Part shown: one piece after another, positions 60,560 through 64,000 of the stretch
Layout: every line of letters starts with the position of its first letter
How positions within the stretch are numbered: the first letter of the stretch is position 1
DNA from: Sipunculus nudus
Taxonomy: Eukaryota > Annelida > Sipuncula > Golfingiida > Sipunculidae
Length of the DNA stretch: 64,000 nt
Direction of reading: 5' to 3'
NCBI GenBank assembly: GCA_026874595.1
Contig: CM049315.1
Location: forward strand, 70,319,916 to 70,383,915
Made by a program: the position numbers and the translations under genes
Notes under the pieces: generated by a model
Seen by the model: only the letters and a program-made list of their open reading frames with translations
Told to the model about the DNA's origin: nothing
The model's database searches: none

Positions 60560-61703
60560 CTGTGAAGAAACTTTAAAAAACCCTTTGAAGTTCTAAATTT
60601 CACAGACATACTCATCACATGACTGACATGATTAAAACCTGCAGGTGGCGCCACCTCTTTCAAACTACTTTCTGCAGTAAAAAATGGTCTTTTCCATTTT
60701 CCTCCCGGTAAGTGTTTAAATAAGTACACTAGCCTTCAAATCATATGCAAGGCTTCCTTAAAATTAATTAAAATAAATGAATACTTTATTGGATGGTATT
60801 ATTTTCAAACTGATGGTTCAACAGCACTTTGAATTTTGCTGATAAAAAATGTCTGTTTGTAACTTTGTATACATGGTGAAAATCTGTCACCTGTTATCTC
60901 ATTATTTTGCTCAACTAATCTGTACGATATTTTCCAGATGTATTGATATATTTGCTGACTGACCTGTTATCAAAACCTGCAGGTGGGGCTACCTGTATAT
61001 CAACTTTCTGTGATGCAAAATGGTCTCTCTCATTTCCCTTCAGATAAGTCCATAAATAAGAATTTAAAAGCCTTTAAACTATATACAAGGATTCCTTGGA
61101 GCAAGACAAATACACTAATGCTATTGATTAAATTTAGTGGAATAATTTTCAAAATGATGTTTCCACAAGATTTTGAATTTTCTCATCAAGGTGTTATATT
61201 ATTTTACATACAGGTGTGATGCAAAACCTGTTTACCTTTTATCCCAGTAAGCATTTCACCAGTCATTAAACAATTTGTCAGACATATTTGATGATGTGAA
61301 TGCTGTGTAATTATCACCTGTAGATGGAGCCACCTGTTAATGGCTGACTCTCTGAGCTGAAATGGTATTTTCTGCTCATTGTTAAATTAGTCAGATAATT
61401 TTAAAAATTTAGCTTTCTGTCATGGTCAACTGTATCGCAGAACAAGCGAAATTAAATGCGGTTACTTGAATGGTTTATTTTCTTCATGCAAATACAAATG
61501 TTTCCATTCACAAAATTTTTTGATGAAATGTAATGTAAAATTTAGCACCAAATATCCAAGCAACAGCAGGAGGTCTTACCAAAAATTTTAGACAGGCATA
61601 TATCTTGTCCTTTTAAATCCAGATTGTATTTTGCATGCATTTTGAATCTAAAAGGGGTTCTTGCCAAGGTTTGGGGAGTGTCACTGAAGCTACACTTCCC
61701 TAG
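60560..61703 (+). mobile_element. HINE-F element: ~335 bp units and 3' end
   Basis: Three diverged units carry AAAACCTGCAGGTGG (about 60634, 60974) and CACCTGTAGATGG (61316), each followed by AAATGGTNTTTTC-like text. The 3' end has the stem GGGGAGTGT/ACACTTCCC (61673-61700) and CTAG (61700-61703) before TT. The 5' start is not fixed. Confidence 0.65.
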
Positions 61704-63265
61704 TTAGACATATGGCGGGGACTATTTGTGCCTCCTGGTCCTTAATTGTTAAAATTTCAGAGCTCTTTGGCCGAATTTGCAAGAAAATAAATAATGATTT
61801 ACTTTTAACCCCTGTGGTTTACTCCTTAACACCTTTATATTATTTTAGTTTTATCAGTTTCTTCCTGTTTTATTTTATTATTTACTTAAGTGTTAGTAAA
61901 TCACTGGATAGTTTTACCATTTAGAGTCAACTTTTTTTAATATATGCTATTTTTTTTTTTAAATAATATTCTTCAGCAGTAGTCTTGATGATATTGAAAC
62001 ATTTTATCAATGGACCATGATAATAATTAATATACCAATATAGCGTTGTTTGTATAAAATACAGTGGAACTTTTGAGGTTAAGTTTACAGCATGCTTGGT
62101 GTTAATTTGAATGTGTGGTTATTGTGACGTAGTATGCAAGTGTAAAAACAGAATATTTTCCTGGTTTTGCTGAAGCAAGGTCATCTGTGAGAAGCTGTTT
62201 GTGTGCTGATAACATGTACTGATTGTACTAGCACTGGTTTCTGGTTACTGTGGAAATACCTGAAGATACAGATCAGCAGGAAAACCATGGCAATACTGTA
62301 TTGCCATGGTAACCTGAGTTTCCCACACACCGGTCAAAGAACAGTGCTTTCACAATCCTTTGATGGGACACAAAGTATGATTGATTGCTGGGAAATATAC
62401 AAAAACTTTTTTCAGAAAATAAAACCACACAGTTTCAGAAAAAAGTATATACCCAGATATATTGGTAATTAAAAGTTTCTATTTTTATCTTCTAATCTTA
62501 CCATCATGGCTTGAATGTAGGCTCTGTAAAAGTGATGGCATTTTATTAGTCAAAGAGTATGGGTGGTTACTTATTGAGGATTAAATATCTGGGGCATAGT
62601 TTGATGGGGAACAGCCACAAAACTTCAAGAAGTAGATACGGCAGAAGGTTGTTGGTTTGTAAAAAATGTAGATGTACTTTCATCAAAAGAGGCAAGTACA
62701 TTGTGTTTAGAACATGATATCCTATCATATAAATTGTAATACTGGATGTTCAAATCATCCAAATTTATGACAAATGTCCCTAAAGACACCATAGTGTATT
62801 TCTAATAAGTTAGTAATGTATAGTAATTGTTAATTTAAAGTTTTTTGATTTATCAAGATCTGTTTGTCTCGTGTAGAAAGAGTCAGATGCTGCACTCTTG
62901 AAGAAAAAGAATATATATAGTTATAATAATAATAAGTATAATTATAATTATATAGTCTACCCCGGTCAAATGTATATCATATTTGTCAAATGATAATATT
63001 CCTTTAAGTAAGCTTATCGAATAAACAGGGTTTCATCCTCCTGGTTCTAGCCATAATTTGGTTACCAGGAAATGACTATCGATTTACTTAATTGCATGGA
63101 AATTGCATGGGATTAACACATGATTGACACCTTTGGGACAGAGCCAAAGTGTCCCTACAATGAATTGGGGGGGGGGGGGCAAGTTTGGGTGGGGGGCAGG
63201 TAATGATTATTGTACAGAGACAAAGGTTCAACAATTTTAATAAAAAAAACATATATAGAATATAT
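61704..63265. other. Intron 3 DNA with a short palindrome and microsatellites
   Basis: A hairpin ACCATGGCAATAC-T-GTATTGCCATGGT (62284-62310) is perfect around a single central base. ATA-rich runs lie near 62918-62955. A G run lies near 63168-63178. No exon was recognised. Confidence 0.5.
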
Positions 63266-63515
63266 ATAGGTATAGAAAATAAGTTTATTTCTGATCAATA
63301 AATAATACACATGAAACATATTAACACATTTTCTACAATGATATTTACATGATTACATGGACATGTACACAAATTTCATTTTATTTTACAGAAATCAACA
63401 ATTGCACTTAAATCCCAAAGGTACAGAAAATAAGTACAACAAATAAAACACATTATACATATGAAACATATTAACACTTTTTCTACATATTAATATTTAC
63501 ACAATTAGTTTAACA
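63266..63515 (-). repeat. Tandem duplication, ~155 bp apart, probably 3' UTR of the fragment to its right
   Basis: AGAAAATAAGT, ATGAAACATATTAACAC, TTTCTACA and ATATTTACA occur twice, at about 63275-63355 and 63424-63505. On the - strand an AATAAA signal lies at 63380-63385. Confidence 0.65.
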
Positions 63516-63521
63516 CAATTT

Positions 63522-64000
63522 TCAGCTCCTCACAAAGTATTCTGTCATGCAGCTTTGTCTTGCTGAACAGGCCTGCTTGAGACGGTATTCAACAAGCAGT
63601 GTCTCCAGTTTGGCAGTGAGTTCCATTATATCAGCATCTCCAGTGTTGTTGTTGGAGAAGTTTCCGCTTTGCCGAGCAGCTACAGGTTGCTGGGGTCATG
63701 ACCTCAGCCCTGCGCGCTCCTTAAGCATAATTTTGATTGCCGATAGACGTGATGCCAATCCAAGCCAAGTCCGTAGTATCCCAGGGGCCGCCAGCGTTTT
63801 ATCCGCACCGTGAGACATGGAAAGCTACATCATCCACAGCCACAAAGGAAGAAGCGGCATGCATTCCCCCCGCCGATCTCAGCAGCCGAGTTCAAGCGTA
63901 GTCAATCTGTGTCTTTCCACAGTTGAACTCCATTGCCAAGGTGCGGGGGTTTTCCCCTCGTCCAGCTTCTTTAGCACTTGAACTCGTTGATCTAACGTCA
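63522..64000 (-). pseudogene. Broken pogo/Tigger-like (CENP-B-type) transposase fragment, internally deleted
   Basis: On the - strand, 63992-63954 reads DQRVQVLKKLDEG. After a one-base frameshift, about 63945-63892 reads PRTLAMEFNCGKTQIDYA and then a stop. This resembles the N-terminal helix-turn-helix of CENP-B/Tigger proteins, in which KKLDEGKS and FNCGKTQI-like blocks are typical. A second frame, roughly 63695-63522, ends METLLVEYRLKQACSARQ-like text (actual start MELTAKLETL at 63626) and MTEYFVRS-stop, similar to the short aromatic C-termini of such proteins. Only ~250 bp separates the two, so the DDE catalytic core is missing. The region is more GC-rich than its surroundings. It could be a deletion derivative or a host gene fragment; the family call is tentative. 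Confidence 0.45.

Noticed and set aside
52211-64000. Btk motif, SH3, SH2 or kinase exons downstream
   Set aside because: I looked for Cys-Cys zinc-motif and kinase-type sequence next to splice sites and found none that holds up.

Overview
The window looks like AT-rich, intron-dominated DNA from a marine invertebrate, most likely a mollusc and probably a bivalve. This is inferred from the repeat style: Helentron-type elements, tRNA-derived SINEs and TCCG microsatellites. I recognise one host gene. It lies on the + strand and encodes the N-terminus of a Tec-family (BTK-like) tyrosine kinase. Three exons at 13001-13161, 48191-48292 and 52108-52210 join in frame (phases 0, 0, 1) into a complete N-terminal PH domain. 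The introns are 35,029 bp and 3,815 bp. The ATG exon has a splice acceptor and an in-frame stop upstream of the ATG, so at least one non-coding exon lies further 5'. The Btk motif, SH3, SH2 and kinase exons were not found and should lie beyond 64000.

Almost everything else is mobile or repetitive DNA. The dominant layer is a set of interspersed elements built to one plan: a 5' TT, a terminal inverted repeat that often folds back on itself, an internal region often made of 180-340 bp tandem units, a 3' subterminal copy of the inverted repeat in reverse complement, a short stem-loop, a terminal CTAG or CTTG, then host TT. This is the plan of Helentron/HINE (Helitron-like type 2, DINE-1-like) elements. 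At least five families with unrelated termini (here HINE-A to HINE-E) follow it, and a sixth (HINE-F) shows the 3' end. They are heavily nested; the left end (1-3139) shows four levels. Two near-identical HINE-B copies (32147-36668 and 41667-44845) differ by a 1.42 kb HINE-A insertion, so one is the empty site of the other.

Other transposons are a long-TIR Mutator-like element (29073-31344) holding a TA-flanked Tc1-like element, an 850 bp fold-back element (24725-25574), a hAT-like MITE with an 8 bp target duplication (55273-56183), two tRNA-derived SINEs, and a broken pogo/Tigger-like transposase fragment at the right edge.

The most unusual points are: (1) an array of 27 splice-donor positions at 13128-14397, made by 46 bp tandem duplication of the exon 1/intron 1 boundary; (2) twelve perfect copies of the palindrome GGTGGCGCCACC, a back-to-back CTCF-like core, carried by several unrelated repeat families; (3) nine perfect DR1 nuclear-receptor sites inside repeats; (4) a HINE whose 3' end lies 31 bp upstream of exon 2.
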